In this document: in pieces, positions 11,122 to 19,358 of the stretch | Position numbering within the stretch: position 1 is the first letter of the stretch | How the letters are laid out: every line of letters begins with the position of its first letter | From: Woeseiaceae bacterium | Lineage (GTDB): Bacteria > Pseudomonadota > Gammaproteobacteria > Steroidobacterales > Woeseiaceae | Assembly: GCA_013043165.1 (NCBI GenBank) | Contig: JABDOQ010000084.1 | Location: 1 to 42,937 of the forward strand | Direction: 5' to 3' | DNA length: 42,937 bases | Translations under genes and position numbers: made by a program | Notes under the pieces: generated by a model | The model's database searches: none | What the model saw: only the letters and a program-made list of their open reading frames with translations | Told to the model about the DNA's origin: nothing

Positions 11122-11201
11122 GGTCGTGGTTCCCCGCAGTTCAGAAATTTTTGTGCGCATGAGCATAGCTGAAACGGGATACCGTGGCATCGGCAATTTC
11201 C

Positions 11202-11216
11202 GAAAGTGTCACTTTC
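11202..11216. promoter_or_regulatory. Perfect 15-base palindrome between pfp and adk
   Basis: GAAAGTG (11202-11208) and CACTTTC (11210-11216) flank a single central T in the 200-base divergent region. The size and symmetry fit a dimeric repressor operator about 80 bases from the pfp start and 105 from adk. No regulator is encoded nearby, so this is only a candidate site. Confidence 0.35.
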
Positions 11217-11258
11217 TCAGCATTGACCTCCATGCGCATAGCCGGTAGCGTACCTCGC

Positions 11259-11274
11259 CCGGTGTTTTCACCGG
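11259..11274 (+). promoter_or_regulatory. Hairpin in the adk leader
   Basis: CCGGTG and CACCGG form a perfect 6-bp stem with a TTTT loop, ending 47 bases before the adk start codon. It lacks a following U-tract, so it is not a terminator for adk. It may lie within the leader or mark the promoter region. Role unknown. Confidence 0.35.
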
Positions 11275-11321
11275 ATTTCAGGCATCCTTGCTATCAATAA
11301 TTTACTGGAGAGGCATTAGGC

Positions 11322-11963
11322 ATGCGTATCGTATTGCTGGGCGCACCCGGATCAGGTAAAGGCACCCAGGCCAGGAAACTGATGGCCGACAAGAACATCC
11401 CGCAGGTCTCAACAGGTGACATGCTGCGAGATGCTGTCGACTCGGGCACGCGATTCGGTCTCAAGGCAAAGTCAATCATGGAGGCAGGCGATCTGGTACC
11501 TGACGAGGTGGTACTGGGCATCATCAGCGAGCGCCTGAGTCAGCCGGATGCCGCGGACGGGTTCATTCTCGATGGCTTTCCGCGCACGACGCAGCAGGCC
11601 CTGGACCTCAGCGAGCTTCTCGATCAGCTGGGCACGCCGCTCGATGCCGCCGTGCTCCTGGATGTCGACTTCGACATTCTCATGAAACGCCTGACGGGCC
11701 GCCGTACCTGTTCCCTGACAGGCAAGTTGTTGAACGTCCACTACTCACCCCGGGAAGAGCTCGACGAATGCCTGAACGCGGGTGGTGAACTCATCCAGCG
11801 CGAAGACGACAACGAGGAGACGATCGCAAATCGTCTCGAAGTGTACCGGACGAGTACCGAACCCCTGATCAATTACTTTGCGAAGCGCAGGAAACTGAAG
11901 ACAATCAATGCCGAAGGGACAATCGACGAGGTCTACGAACGCTTGCTCGAAGCGCTCGACTGA
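11322..11963 (+). CDS. adk: Adenylate kinase
   Basis: It balances adenine nucleotides: AMP + ATP gives 2 ADP. The protein is 213 residues, a long-form Adk with P-loop GAPGSGKGT (7-15), AMP-site motif STGDMLR (30-36) and DGFPRT (84-89). The LID domain spans about 122-160. The LID has Cys130 and Cys150 but Thr133 and Ala153, where zinc-type enzymes have four cysteines at 130, 133, 150 and 153. Half of the metal site is therefore missing and zinc binding is doubtful. A good ribosome site, GGAGAGG, precedes the ATG by 8 bases. The gene is divergent from the PPi-dependent phosphofructokinase and convergent, 22 bases apart, with the sugar-dehydrogenase-like gene. Confidence in identity is very high. 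Confidence 0.97.
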   Translation: MRIVLLGAPGSGKGTQARKLMADKNIPQVSTGDMLRDAVDSGTRFGLKAKSIMEAGDLVPDEVVLGIISERLSQPDAADGFILDGFPRTTQQALDLSELLDQLGTPLDAAVLLDVDFDILMKRLTGRRTCSLTGKLLNVHYSPREELDECLNAGGELIQREDDNEETIANRLEVYRTSTEPLINYFAKRRKLKTINAEGTIDEVYERLLEALD

Positions 11964-11985
11964 ATGCAAGCTGTCGCTGCCTCGG

Positions 11986-14214
11986 TTACTGGCAGCTGGT
12001 CAATCCGTTGACCCATGACGTCAATAACGCGACACCCTCGGAGTCGATCACAGTCGAACCGACCGGCGGCATGGCGATGAAGTCGCCGCGCCGGTTGGTC
12101 CGCGCCACGAGCGTGGAACGCGCGGCGTCTCCTGGCGCGATGATGCGTGCGTCCATGATGCCCACCATGCCTGCCTGCGGAATCGCGTCGCAGGTGCCCG
12201 TGTTTTGTAGCGTGGTGTAGTAACGCAGGTCGATGTCGACCGGTGTACCGCCGAGAGGACGATGGCAGCCCGCGCAGTTCGTGTGCAGGTAGGCGCGCGC
12301 ACGATCGTCGAGATCGGCATTCGTATCCATGGGATCAACCAGTGCCGGCAGCGTGTTCGGCGTACCGGCAAGCGGTGCCGCAAACATCATTACGTGGTCA
12401 AGCGTTTCCAGCTGGTTGTCGGTGCGCCCGGTGCTTGGGTAAGTAAAGTCCATGTTGAGCTGTGCCGTCTCGGGTCCGAGCGCGTGGCCGGCGGCGCCGC
12501 TATGACACTGATCGCATTGCGCCTCACTCGGGAATACCCAATCCTGGTCTGCGATGTTGACAGTCTTGCCGCCGACTACGCGCGTGGCTTCAGATTGCAG
12601 GGTGTCCCATTCGTAGGTATAGCCGGCCCAGACGCCGTCGGGATGACGCATCAGGTGGCGCGTTTCAATGAGTTTGTCGTTCAGCAGGAAGTTCTTGACG
12701 ATGACGGTGCCAGCCGGAAACTGCCAGTCGTCCTGGCCATCGATCGATACGGTCGTGCCGTTCGGTAATCCCAGGAAGCGTGTTTTGCCGGCGCCGTCGG
12801 ACCAGAATGGCGCATTGAGGTCGTACGGAATCAAGCCGGCATAAGGCTGCGTGATATCGGCGGGATCGACGCAGCCGGTTTCGGATAAGCGGTCTGCAAT
12901 CGAGCCGCCACCGGCGCCCGCGCCGGGGACCAGCTTATAGATTCGACCATTGTTGATATTGGCGAAATACAACTCGCCGTCGACATCGGCAGCAAAAGCG
13001 ACCGGGCCGCTCGTTTCATCCAGCAGCAGCTCGTTGATGTAGCCGCCCTGGCCATCAGAGCGCAGCGCCCAGATGCGCCCGGAGCCGTAATCGGCATAAA
13101 AATACTCACCGATTCGGCCACTGATTGCCGAGCCGCGGTAAACCATGCCGCCGGTAATCGAGTTGCCCTCACTGCGCGGATAGTCATGCACCGGGTCGGT
13201 GTAACTTGCATTGCAGCCGGTCGACTCGAAGCCGAGCAAGCCCTCCCGGCAATCCCAGCCGTAGTTATTGCCGCGATCAATGATATCGATCTCTTCCCTG
13301 GCACCCTGGCCGACGTCGCCGGCCCACAGCTGTCCGGTCACCGAATCGAACGACCAGCGCCAGGGGTTGCGAACGCCCCAGGCATAAATCTCAGGACAAT
13401 TGTTCTGATTGCTGAGGCTCGGGCCACACTTTGACGCACCCGCGAAGGGATTGCCGTCGGTTCCGCCAGGGATCAGGTAGGAGTTCGTTGGGTAGCTAAT
13501 CGAAGGATCGATCACATCGAGGCGCAAGAAAGATCCAAGCAGGTTTGTCGTATCTTGCCCGGTCTCCTGCGGGTCTCCGCCTCCGCCGCCGTCACCCAGT
13601 CCAATGTAAAGGAATCCGTCCGGCCCGAACGCGATATCGCCGCCGTTGTGATTGCTCGCAAACTGATCGACGGAAATGATCTCGTTCTCTGTCGAGCCTG
13701 CATTAATCGCGCTTGGCGCCGCCACACTGTCCAGTCTCACGCGGGAAATTACAGAGCGCATGGGCGATGAGCCGCTGGTATACGACAGGAAGATCTCCGC
13801 TGTGGCCGGGTAGTCGGGATGAAACGCCATGCCGAGCAGCCCGCCCTCACCGGCACTGTTGACGACGCTCGAGATATCCAGGTAGGTGGAGACGACCGGA
13901 TTGTCGGGATCAAAGACCCGGATCTGTCCGGCCTTCTGCAAGACGAACCAACGCGGGTTGACCGCAGGCTCCATCAACAGCTTGGTTGGTCCTGCAAAGG
14001 TGAGACCCGAAAACGCTTCTTCGACGGCGACGCTCGTGACCGCACCGGGGCGCGCGGGCGCGACACAGGTCTGGTTGTCCGGGCGACCGTCGAGGCCGAA
14101 CTCGGCGACCGGCGGTGATGCTGGTGGCGGCGCAGATTGGCCGTCACCACCGCTACCCGAGCAAGCTGCAATAGCAACAGCAGATGTCAGGAACAGTGTC
14201 AGGATGCGCATCAT
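11986..14214 (-). CDS. Lipoprotein with PQQ-dependent sugar dehydrogenase-like propeller and two c-type haem motifs
   Basis: The 742-residue protein has a lipoprotein signal peptide: hydrophobic residues 4-17, then lipobox IAAC with Cys18. A Gly/Pro/Ser linker leads into a domain like soluble glucose/sorbosone dehydrogenases (about 60-430). Motifs include GEGGLLGMAFHPDY, HNGGDIAFGPDGFLYIGLGDGGGGGDP, GVRNPWRWSFD and GDVGQGAREEIDII. The C-terminal part (about 440-742) has two CxxCH haem-binding motifs, CDQCH (567-571) and CAGCH (647-651). It also has a region of conserved Trp/Asp residues (APFWSDGAGKTRF). This suggests a periplasmic oxidoreductase passing electrons from an alcohol or aldose group to bound haems. 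The substrate is unknown, and use of PQQ is inferred only from the fold. It is monocistronic and convergent with adk. Confidence 0.85.
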   Translation of the reverse strand: MMRILTLFLTSAVAIAACSGSGGDGQSAPPPASPPVAEFGLDGRPDNQTCVAPARPGAVTSVAVEEAFSGLTFAGPTKLLMEPAVNPRWFVLQKAGQIRVFDPDNPVVSTYLDISSVVNSAGEGGLLGMAFHPDYPATAEIFLSYTSGSSPMRSVISRVRLDSVAAPSAINAGSTENEIISVDQFASNHNGGDIAFGPDGFLYIGLGDGGGGGDPQETGQDTTNLLGSFLRLDVIDPSISYPTNSYLIPGGTDGNPFAGASKCGPSLSNQNNCPEIYAWGVRNPWRWSFDSVTGQLWAGDVGQGAREEIDIIDRGNNYGWDCREGLLGFESTGCNASYTDPVHDYPRSEGNSITGGMVYRGSAISGRIGEYFYADYGSGRIWALRSDGQGGYINELLLDETSGPVAFAADVDGELYFANINNGRIYKLVPGAGAGGGSIADRLSETGCVDPADITQPYAGLIPYDLNAPFWSDGAGKTRFLGLPNGTTVSIDGQDDWQFPAGTVIVKNFLLNDKLIETRHLMRHPDGVWAGYTYEWDTLQSEATRVVGGKTVNIADQDWVFPSEAQCDQCHSGAAGHALGPETAQLNMDFTYPSTGRTDNQLETLDHVMMFAAPLAGTPNTLPALVDPMDTNADLDDRARAYLHTNCAGCHRPLGGTPVDIDLRYYTTLQNTGTCDAIPQAGMVGIMDARIIAPGDAARSTLVARTNRRGDFIAMPPVGSTVIDSEGVALLTSWVNGLTSCQ

Positions 14215-14351
14215 GAAGTGCTCCGGCAGTACATTTGCAAACTATACGACGGGCGTGCGGGCGCGTGCATTCGACTTCACATTAAGTCGTATTTGTCGCC
14301 GTATTGCGACGCACTGATGGCGTCGGACCCGAGGGATCGGGTACAGCGAGA

Positions 14352-15425
14352 TTACAACAGTGCGAGCAGGTCGTTGCCGATAAGGTCGCTCCGCCAACCC
14401 GAAAACACGCGTGAGTCACGACTGTCAGACACGATCACGGCAGCAAGTTCCCGTTTTGAGGCAACCGTCTCGGCGGCGATGCCGAGCTCGTCGGCGCACC
14501 TTTGAACCCGCGCCTGCATCGCTTTGAGCAATGCTTTTTGTTCCTCATCAGGCGGCCGCGGTGGGCTGTAGTCGTGCTCGTCGGCGGACGCCGCCGCCAC
14601 GGCTTGCAGCAGGTCTTTGCCGGCACGGCTCAGGAGCTTCGGCGGCATTCCTTCAATCGCGGCCAGTTCTGATTCGGAGCCGGGCAGGCGGTAGGCGATT
14701 TCGAGCAACACGGTATCGCGCAATATCCACTGTCGCGGCCGATTCCGGCCGATAGCCTCGCGCTCGCGCCAGGAAGCCAGCCGCGCGGCGGCGGCACGCT
14801 TCCTGCCGCGAAAATTCCTGGCGCCCTTGAGGCGGTCGAGCGCCTGGTCCGCACCGATATCGTAGAGTTGGGGATCGAGCAGCAGGCGTGAATCCTCGCG
14901 CGCCCATTCAAGTCGGCCTTCATTGTCCAGGCGTTCGCCCAATAACTCATACGCCGGCAGCAGGTACAGAACGTCTTCCGCGGCATACTCGAGGTACGCT
15001 GCACGCAGCGGCCGCTTCGTCCAGTCGGCTCGCGTATGCGACTTGGCCATATCGACTTCGAAGAGGTCCTTGACGAGTCCTGCGTAACCCATCTGCGCCG
15101 GATAGCCGAGTAATCCGGCCGCGATTTGTGTATCAAAGATCGAAACGGGCATTGAGCCGGCCGTTTGAGAAACGACTTCGATATCCTGGCGCGCAGAGTG
15201 AGCGATCCAGTCTCGCGCAAACAAATCTCGCCAGAATTTCTCCTGCGAATTTTGCGTTAATGGGTCGACGCAGAATATTTCGTCGCTTGTTGCAATCTGT
15301 ACGAGGCACAGCTGCGCGAAATAGGTCTTTTCACGCATGAACTCGGTATCGACGCCGACATGGTCATGACCGGTCAAGTGCGGCGTCATGGCGTCGGGTT
15401 GATCAACAAACTGGTAGTGGGGCAT
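14352..15425 (-). CDS. rnd: Ribonuclease D
   Basis: This 3'-to-5' exoribonuclease acts in tRNA 3' maturation. In the 357-residue protein the DEDDy exonuclease domain occupies about 1-190. The motifs are VGVDTEFMREKTY (Asp26, Glu28), WIAHSARQDIEVV with its aspartate, and the final YAAEDVLYLLPAYELL with Tyr/Asp. An HRDC domain follows at about 205-290 (GRNRPRQWILRD...LAAIEGMPPKLLSRAG). The gene is divergent from the small membrane protein gene upstream of mpl and ends 137 bases before the start of the dehydrogenase-like lipoprotein gene on the same strand. The ATG at 15425 is the natural start, as MPHYQFVDQ... matches the usual N-terminus length. Identity is secure. Confidence 0.94.
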   Translation of the reverse strand: MPHYQFVDQPDAMTPHLTGHDHVGVDTEFMREKTYFAQLCLVQIATSDEIFCVDPLTQNSQEKFWRDLFARDWIAHSARQDIEVVSQTAGSMPVSIFDTQIAAGLLGYPAQMGYAGLVKDLFEVDMAKSHTRADWTKRPLRAAYLEYAAEDVLYLLPAYELLGERLDNEGRLEWAREDSRLLLDPQLYDIGADQALDRLKGARNFRGRKRAAAARLASWREREAIGRNRPRQWILRDTVLLEIAYRLPGSESELAAIEGMPPKLLSRAGKDLLQAVAAASADEHDYSPPRPPDEEQKALLKAMQARVQRCADELGIAAETVASKRELAAVIVSDSRDSRVFSGWRSDLIGNDLLALL

Positions 15426-15507
15426 CGGTGCGCTGCAAGCGATATTCAGAATCCGAGGTTAACATGCGATCATCTGTTCCCCGCAACCAGGAAAGCCAGC
15501 GCCCGCC

Positions 15508-16023
15508 GTGTTAGCACTCATCGAAACGCTAGTTGACATTATTCGCTTGCGAAAAGGGCCGGATGCACTACCGCATTCGACCTTCTTGCTCGTGGTTATC
15601 ATTGCGCTGTGGTTGTTCGCCGGTTTGCTCATGACGTTTTTGACGGCAGAGCTGGATGAAGAGGACTTCGTGATCGGCACGGTTACCGGTATTGCGGGCT
15701 TATTGTGCTATGCCGCGATAATAGTGCTGTCGGGAAAAAGTGCACGCTTGATGCAGGCTGTGATGGCTTTGCTGGGTTGCGGGGCGTTGCTCAGCTTGAT
15801 GTTTGTAGCCGGCAACGTGTTTCTGACGCCCTTCCTCAGCGAAAATATTAGCAATTTCATCGTAACGCTGATTCTGTTATGGACCGTGCCGGTTGAGGGT
15901 CATATCATTTCAAAAACGCTTGACCGACACTGGTACATAGGCGTTGCCATCGCTATGGCAGTCTTCGTATTTCAACTGATCTTGTATTCGGTCATGAATC
16001 CAGTGACCATCGTGCCAGGCTGA
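15508..16023 (+). CDS. Small integral membrane protein of unknown function upstream of mpl
   Basis: I do not recognise this 171-residue protein. It has about five hydrophobic segments: roughly 27-46, 56-74, 82-105, 113-130 and 141-162. A short N-terminal amphipathic stretch ends in IIRLRKGPDALP. An acidic loop, ELDEEDF, lies after the first helix. The fold is reminiscent of small Yip1-like membrane proteins, but no diagnostic motif is visible. The start is GTG at 15508, with AGGAAAG some 13 bases upstream; a later start is possible. The stop codon is 6 bases before mpl, so the two are very likely cotranscribed. That makes a role at the envelope or in peptidoglycan recycling conceivable, though unproven. 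It is real by codon use, hydrophobic pattern and tight linkage. Confidence 0.75.
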   Translation: MLALIETLVDIIRLRKGPDALPHSTFLLVVIIALWLFAGLLMTFLTAELDEEDFVIGTVTGIAGLLCYAAIIVLSGKSARLMQAVMALLGCGALLSLMFVAGNVFLTPFLSENISNFIVTLILLWTVPVEGHIISKTLDRHWYIGVAIAMAVFVFQLILYSVMNPVTIVPG

Positions 16024-16029
16024 GGCGAC

Positions 16030-17400
16030 ATGCACGTACACATACTCGGAATTTGCGGAACATTCATGGGCGGTATCGCGGCGCTTGCCCGGGCGGCGGG
16101 TCATGAGGTGACGGGATGCGATCGCAATGTCTACCCGCCAATGAGCACGCAGCTCAGGAAACTTGAGATCGATATACACGAGGGAGTCGATGCCGCGCAG
16201 CTGGACGTTGCGCCCGACTGTGTCGTGGTTGGCAACGTAATGAGTCGCGGCGTCGAAGTCGTCGAGGCTATGCTTGATCGAGGCCTGCCGTACCTGTCCG
16301 GGCCCCAGTGGCTGGCGGAAAACGTTTTGCAGGGACGGCATGTCTTTGCCGTGGCCGGCACCCACGGCAAGACTACGACGGCGAGCATGCTGGCCTGGAT
16401 TCTTGAAGACGCCGGCCACGCGCCGGGTTTCCTTATCGGTGGTGTACCTGCCAATTTTGGCGAGTCGGCGCGATTCGGCAATTCAGAGTACTTTGTGGTT
16501 GAGGCTGACGAGTACGACACGGCGTTCTTCGACAAGCGCGCCAAATTCGTTCATTACCGGCCAAAGACAGTCATCCTGAACAACCTGGAATATGACCATG
16601 CCGACATTTACAGAGATGTCGACGCAATACTCTGGCAATTTCATCAACTCCTGCGCACGGTGCCCGGAGGCGGCCGAGTCATCAGCAATGGTGCCGATGA
16701 AAACCTGCGGAAGTTGCTCGATATGGGCTGCTGGACGCCGGTCGAGACCTTCGGCACGCGCGGCAAAAGCGACTGGACCGCACATTTCGCCGACAAGGTT
16801 GAACGGCGCATCAGCCTGCGGGATCCGGGCGGCCGCTCGGCGGAAACGCGCTGGCAGATCGGCGGCCTGTACAACCTCGAGAATGCACTCGCGGCGGTGG
16901 CTGCGTCTGCGTCTGCGGGTGTCACGCTCGAACAGGCCGTGGATGCCATGTCCCGTTTCGAGGGAGTAAAACGCCGCATGGAACGTACGGCGACGGTCGC
17001 CGATATTGCGATTTATGACGATTTCGCCCACCACCCCACGGCCATCCGGAAAACGATTGCTTCTGTTCGGAGCCGATATCCGGGCCATCGTGTCGTCGTT
17101 GCCATCGAACCGCGCTCCAACACGATGAAGCTTGGCGTACATAACGACGCAATCGCTGATTCTCTCAAAGGTGCGGACCTGGTGTGGATGTACCGTCCGC
17201 AAGGCATGGGCGAGGAGTTTGCAGCGGCACTGTCGAGCCTTGGCGCAAAAATTCGCGTGTTCGGTGACTATGATCAACTCGTCTCCGACATGTCGGCACG
17301 CGTTTTGTCTGGTGACCAGGTGGTATTTATGAGCAATGGCGGCTTTGGCTCGGCCCGGCAGACGCTCACGGCGATGCTGCAGCGCACACGCGGCAGCTAG
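16030..17400 (+). CDS. mpl: UDP-N-acetylmuramate:L-alanyl-gamma-D-glutamyl-meso-diaminopimelate ligase
   Basis: This cytoplasmic murein-recycling ligase joins the recovered tripeptide L-Ala-gamma-D-Glu-meso-DAP to UDP-MurNAc, bypassing MurC, MurD and MurE. The 456-residue protein has the Mur ligase three-domain order. The N-terminal Rossmann part is HVHILGICGTFMGGIAALAR. The ATP loop GTHGKTTTASM starts at 110, and the central domain includes EADEYDTAFFDKRAKFVHY and NNLEYDHADIY. The C-terminal domain carries DDFAHHPTAI. GICGTFMGG, in place of the GIGGxGM of MurC, together with the EYDTAFFDKR segment, distinguishes Mpl. TGAGG overlapping the end of the upstream membrane protein gene serves as ribosome site. 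The LON-domain gene follows after 70 bases and may be in the same transcript. Confidence 0.95.
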   Translation: MHVHILGICGTFMGGIAALARAAGHEVTGCDRNVYPPMSTQLRKLEIDIHEGVDAAQLDVAPDCVVVGNVMSRGVEVVEAMLDRGLPYLSGPQWLAENVLQGRHVFAVAGTHGKTTTASMLAWILEDAGHAPGFLIGGVPANFGESARFGNSEYFVVEADEYDTAFFDKRAKFVHYRPKTVILNNLEYDHADIYRDVDAILWQFHQLLRTVPGGGRVISNGADENLRKLLDMGCWTPVETFGTRGKSDWTAHFADKVERRISLRDPGGRSAETRWQIGGLYNLENALAAVAASASAGVTLEQAVDAMSRFEGVKRRMERTATVADIAIYDDFAHHPTAIRKTIASVRSRYPGHRVVVAIEPRSNTMKLGVHNDAIADSLKGADLVWMYRPQGMGEEFAAALSSLGAKIRVFGDYDQLVSDMSARVLSGDQVVFMSNGGFGSARQTLTAMLQRTRGS

Positions 17401-17470
17401 CAGCGAAGGCAATTGCGCGTATCGGGCGCTACTGCATCCGCTACAATTGACACCTATACTTAAGTTGAAT

Positions 17471-18076
17471 ATGCCACTGGGTCTGATTGTGGACGTACCG
17501 CTTTTTCCATTACGAACCGTACTGTTCCCTGGCGGGCCACTGCCCTTGCGCATTTTCGAATCGCGCTATATCGATATGATAAGTCAATGCATGAAGAGCG
17601 ATTCGCCCTTCGGCGTATTGTTGATTCGCGACGGCAATGAGGCTGGCCCGGCCACAACTCATGAAGTGGGCACGCTGGCCACTATCACTGACTGGTACCA
17701 GGGCAGCGATGGCCTGCTCGGCGTCACCGCTGTTGGCGGTTCGCGCTTCCGCCTCGTGTCCGGCCGACAGCAGGCGAACGGGCTGAACATCGGGGAAATC
17801 GACGTCATTCCGCCCGAACCGGCGATGCCGTTGCCGAGCGAGTATGCGTCCTTAAGAAAAATCCTCGAGGGCGTGCTCGATGACCTGGGACGTTTGTATG
17901 AATCGCTCGAGCGCCGTTTCGATGACGCGGTCTGGGTTACCTATCGACTTGTTGAAATCCTGCCAATCGAGCTTGAGGAGAAACAGCAGTTTCTGGAAAG
18001 CTGCGATACTCTGGCCCGGCTGAAATTAATCGACGAGCTACTGAACACCGTAAGGGGTCCGGTTAAAGGGTCCTGA
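17471..18076 (+). CDS. LON N-terminal (substrate-binding) domain protein
   Basis: A 201-residue free-standing protein resembles the N-terminal substrate-recognition domain of Lon protease but has no AAA or protease part. The family signature [28 protein letters not shown] is at residues 8-35, followed by [13 protein letters not shown] and VGTLATI. The C-terminal half is helical. The molecular role of these stand-alone LON-domain proteins is not established; a chaperone or adaptor function is only a guess. I chose the ATG at 17471 because the family motif begins immediately after it. The frame is open further upstream inside mpl, but without similarity. The last 14 bases overlap the 3' end of the convergent hemL gene. 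Confidence 0.85.
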   Translation: MPLGLIVDVPLFPLRTVLFPGGPLPLRIFESRYIDMISQCMKSDSPFGVLLIRDGNEAGPATTHEVGTLATITDWYQGSDGLLGVTAVGGSRFRLVSGRQQANGLNIGEIDVIPPEPAMPLPSEYASLRKILEGVLDDLGRLYESLERRFDDAVWVTYRLVEILPIELEEKQQFLESCDTLARLKLIDELLNTVRGPVKGS

Positions 18077-19331
18077 AGATCTTGCGCGCCGCCGCGACCG
18101 TCGCATCGATGTCGTCGTCACTGTGTGCTGCCGAGACGAATCCCGCTTCGAAAGCCGATGGCGCCAGGTACACACCCTCACCAAGCATGCCGTGGAAAAA
18201 TTTCCTGAAGCGCTCGACGTCGGCCGCCGCAACCTGTGAGTAGCTCCGCACGGGTCCATCGGCCGTAAATACCAGGCCGAACATGCCGCCTTCGCACTCG
18301 GTTGCCACTGCGACACCGGTATCAGCGGCGGCGGCTGCCAGGCCATCGGTCAATCGTTGGGTCGTTTTCTGCAAAGTGTCATAGAAGCCGGGCTGGTCGA
18401 TCAGCTCCAGCGTGGCGAGGCCCGCAGCCATCGCGACCGGGTTGCCGGACAGCGTGCCCGCCTGGTAGACCGGTCCGTCAGGGGCGATGCTCGCCATGAT
18501 TTCCGCGCGACCGCCAAAAGCCGCTGCTGGCATGCCGCCGCCGACGACCTTGCCGAGCGTTGTGAGATCCGGCTCAATGCCAAATACTGCCTGCGCGCCG
18601 CCTTTGGCGACACGAAACCCGGTCATGACTTCGTCAAAAATCAACACCGCGCCTGCCTGCGAACACGCTTCGCGCAGCGTTTCCAGAAAACCGGGCACGG
18701 GCGGCACCATGTTCATATTGCCGGCAATCGGCTCGACGATGACGCAGGCAATCTGCTCCCCGAGTTCTGCAAATGCCGCCCGCACGGCATTTGCGTCATT
18801 GAATGGCAGGGTGACGGTGTGTTCTGCCAGACCGGCCGGCACGCCGGGGGAGCTCGGCACGCCGAGCGTCAGCGCGCCCGATCCGGCTTTGATCAGCAGC
18901 GAATCCGAATGGCCGTGGTAGCAGCCTTCGAACTTGATGATCTTGTCGCGCACCGTGTGCCCACGTGCCAGCCGAATCGCGCTCATTGTTGCCTCGGTGC
19001 CCGAGCTGACCATGCGCACGCGTTCAATCGATGGCACCAGCGCGCAGATTTTTTCCGCCATGCGGGTTTCCAGCAGGCACGGTGCGCCGAAGCTCAGTCC
19101 CTGTTTGGCGGTGTCGATCACGGCTGCAATGACGGCAGGGTGAGCATGGCCGAGAATCATCGGTCCCCATGACCCGATATAGTCGATGTACCTGCTGCCG
19201 TCCTCTGCCTCGAGCCACGCGCCTTTGGCGCTCTTGAAAAAAACAGGCTCGCCGCCGACGCCGGCGAAAGCCCTGACCGGCGAATTGACGCCACCCGCGA
19301 TAACCCGCTGCGCGTTCGTAAACAAACTCAT
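18063..19331 (-). CDS. hemL: Glutamate-1-semialdehyde 2,1-aminomutase
   Basis: This PLP enzyme converts glutamate 1-semialdehyde to 5-aminolevulinate in the C5 route to haem. The 422-residue protein shows the class III aminotransferase pattern: [15 protein letters not shown], the [13 protein letters not shown] loop, [12 protein letters not shown] with the cofactor aspartate, and the PLP-binding lysine in [11 protein letters not shown] at Lys261. The N-terminus [19 protein letters not shown] is diagnostic for HemL rather than ordinary aminotransferases. It is the last gene of the minus-strand run metK-ahcY-cpdA-traB-hemL and starts 27 bases after the traB-family stop codon. Its end overlaps the convergent LON-domain gene by 14 bases. 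Identity is secure. Confidence 0.96.
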   Translation of the reverse strand: MSLFTNAQRVIAGGVNSPVRAFAGVGGEPVFFKSAKGAWLEAEDGSRYIDYIGSWGPMILGHAHPAVIAAVIDTAKQGLSFGAPCLLETRMAEKICALVPSIERVRMVSSGTEATMSAIRLARGHTVRDKIIKFEGCYHGHSDSLLIKAGSGALTLGVPSSPGVPAGLAEHTVTLPFNDANAVRAAFAELGEQIACVIVEPIAGNMNMVPPVPGFLETLREACSQAGAVLIFDEVMTGFRVAKGGAQAVFGIEPDLTTLGKVVGGGMPAAAFGGRAEIMASIAPDGPVYQAGTLSGNPVAMAAGLATLELIDQPGFYDTLQKTTQRLTDGLAAAAADTGVAVATECEGGMFGLVFTADGPVRSYSQVAAADVERFRKFFHGMLGEGVYLAPSAFEAGFVSAAHSDDDIDATVAAARKIFRTL

Positions 19332-19358
19332 GAGTTCTCTCCCGAAGAGTGGCGCATG

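Noticed and set aside
17457..17480. TTGACA followed at 17 bases by TATGCC at the LON-domain gene start
   Set aside because: The -10 would lie on the start codon itself, so it cannot drive a normal leadered transcript of this gene.
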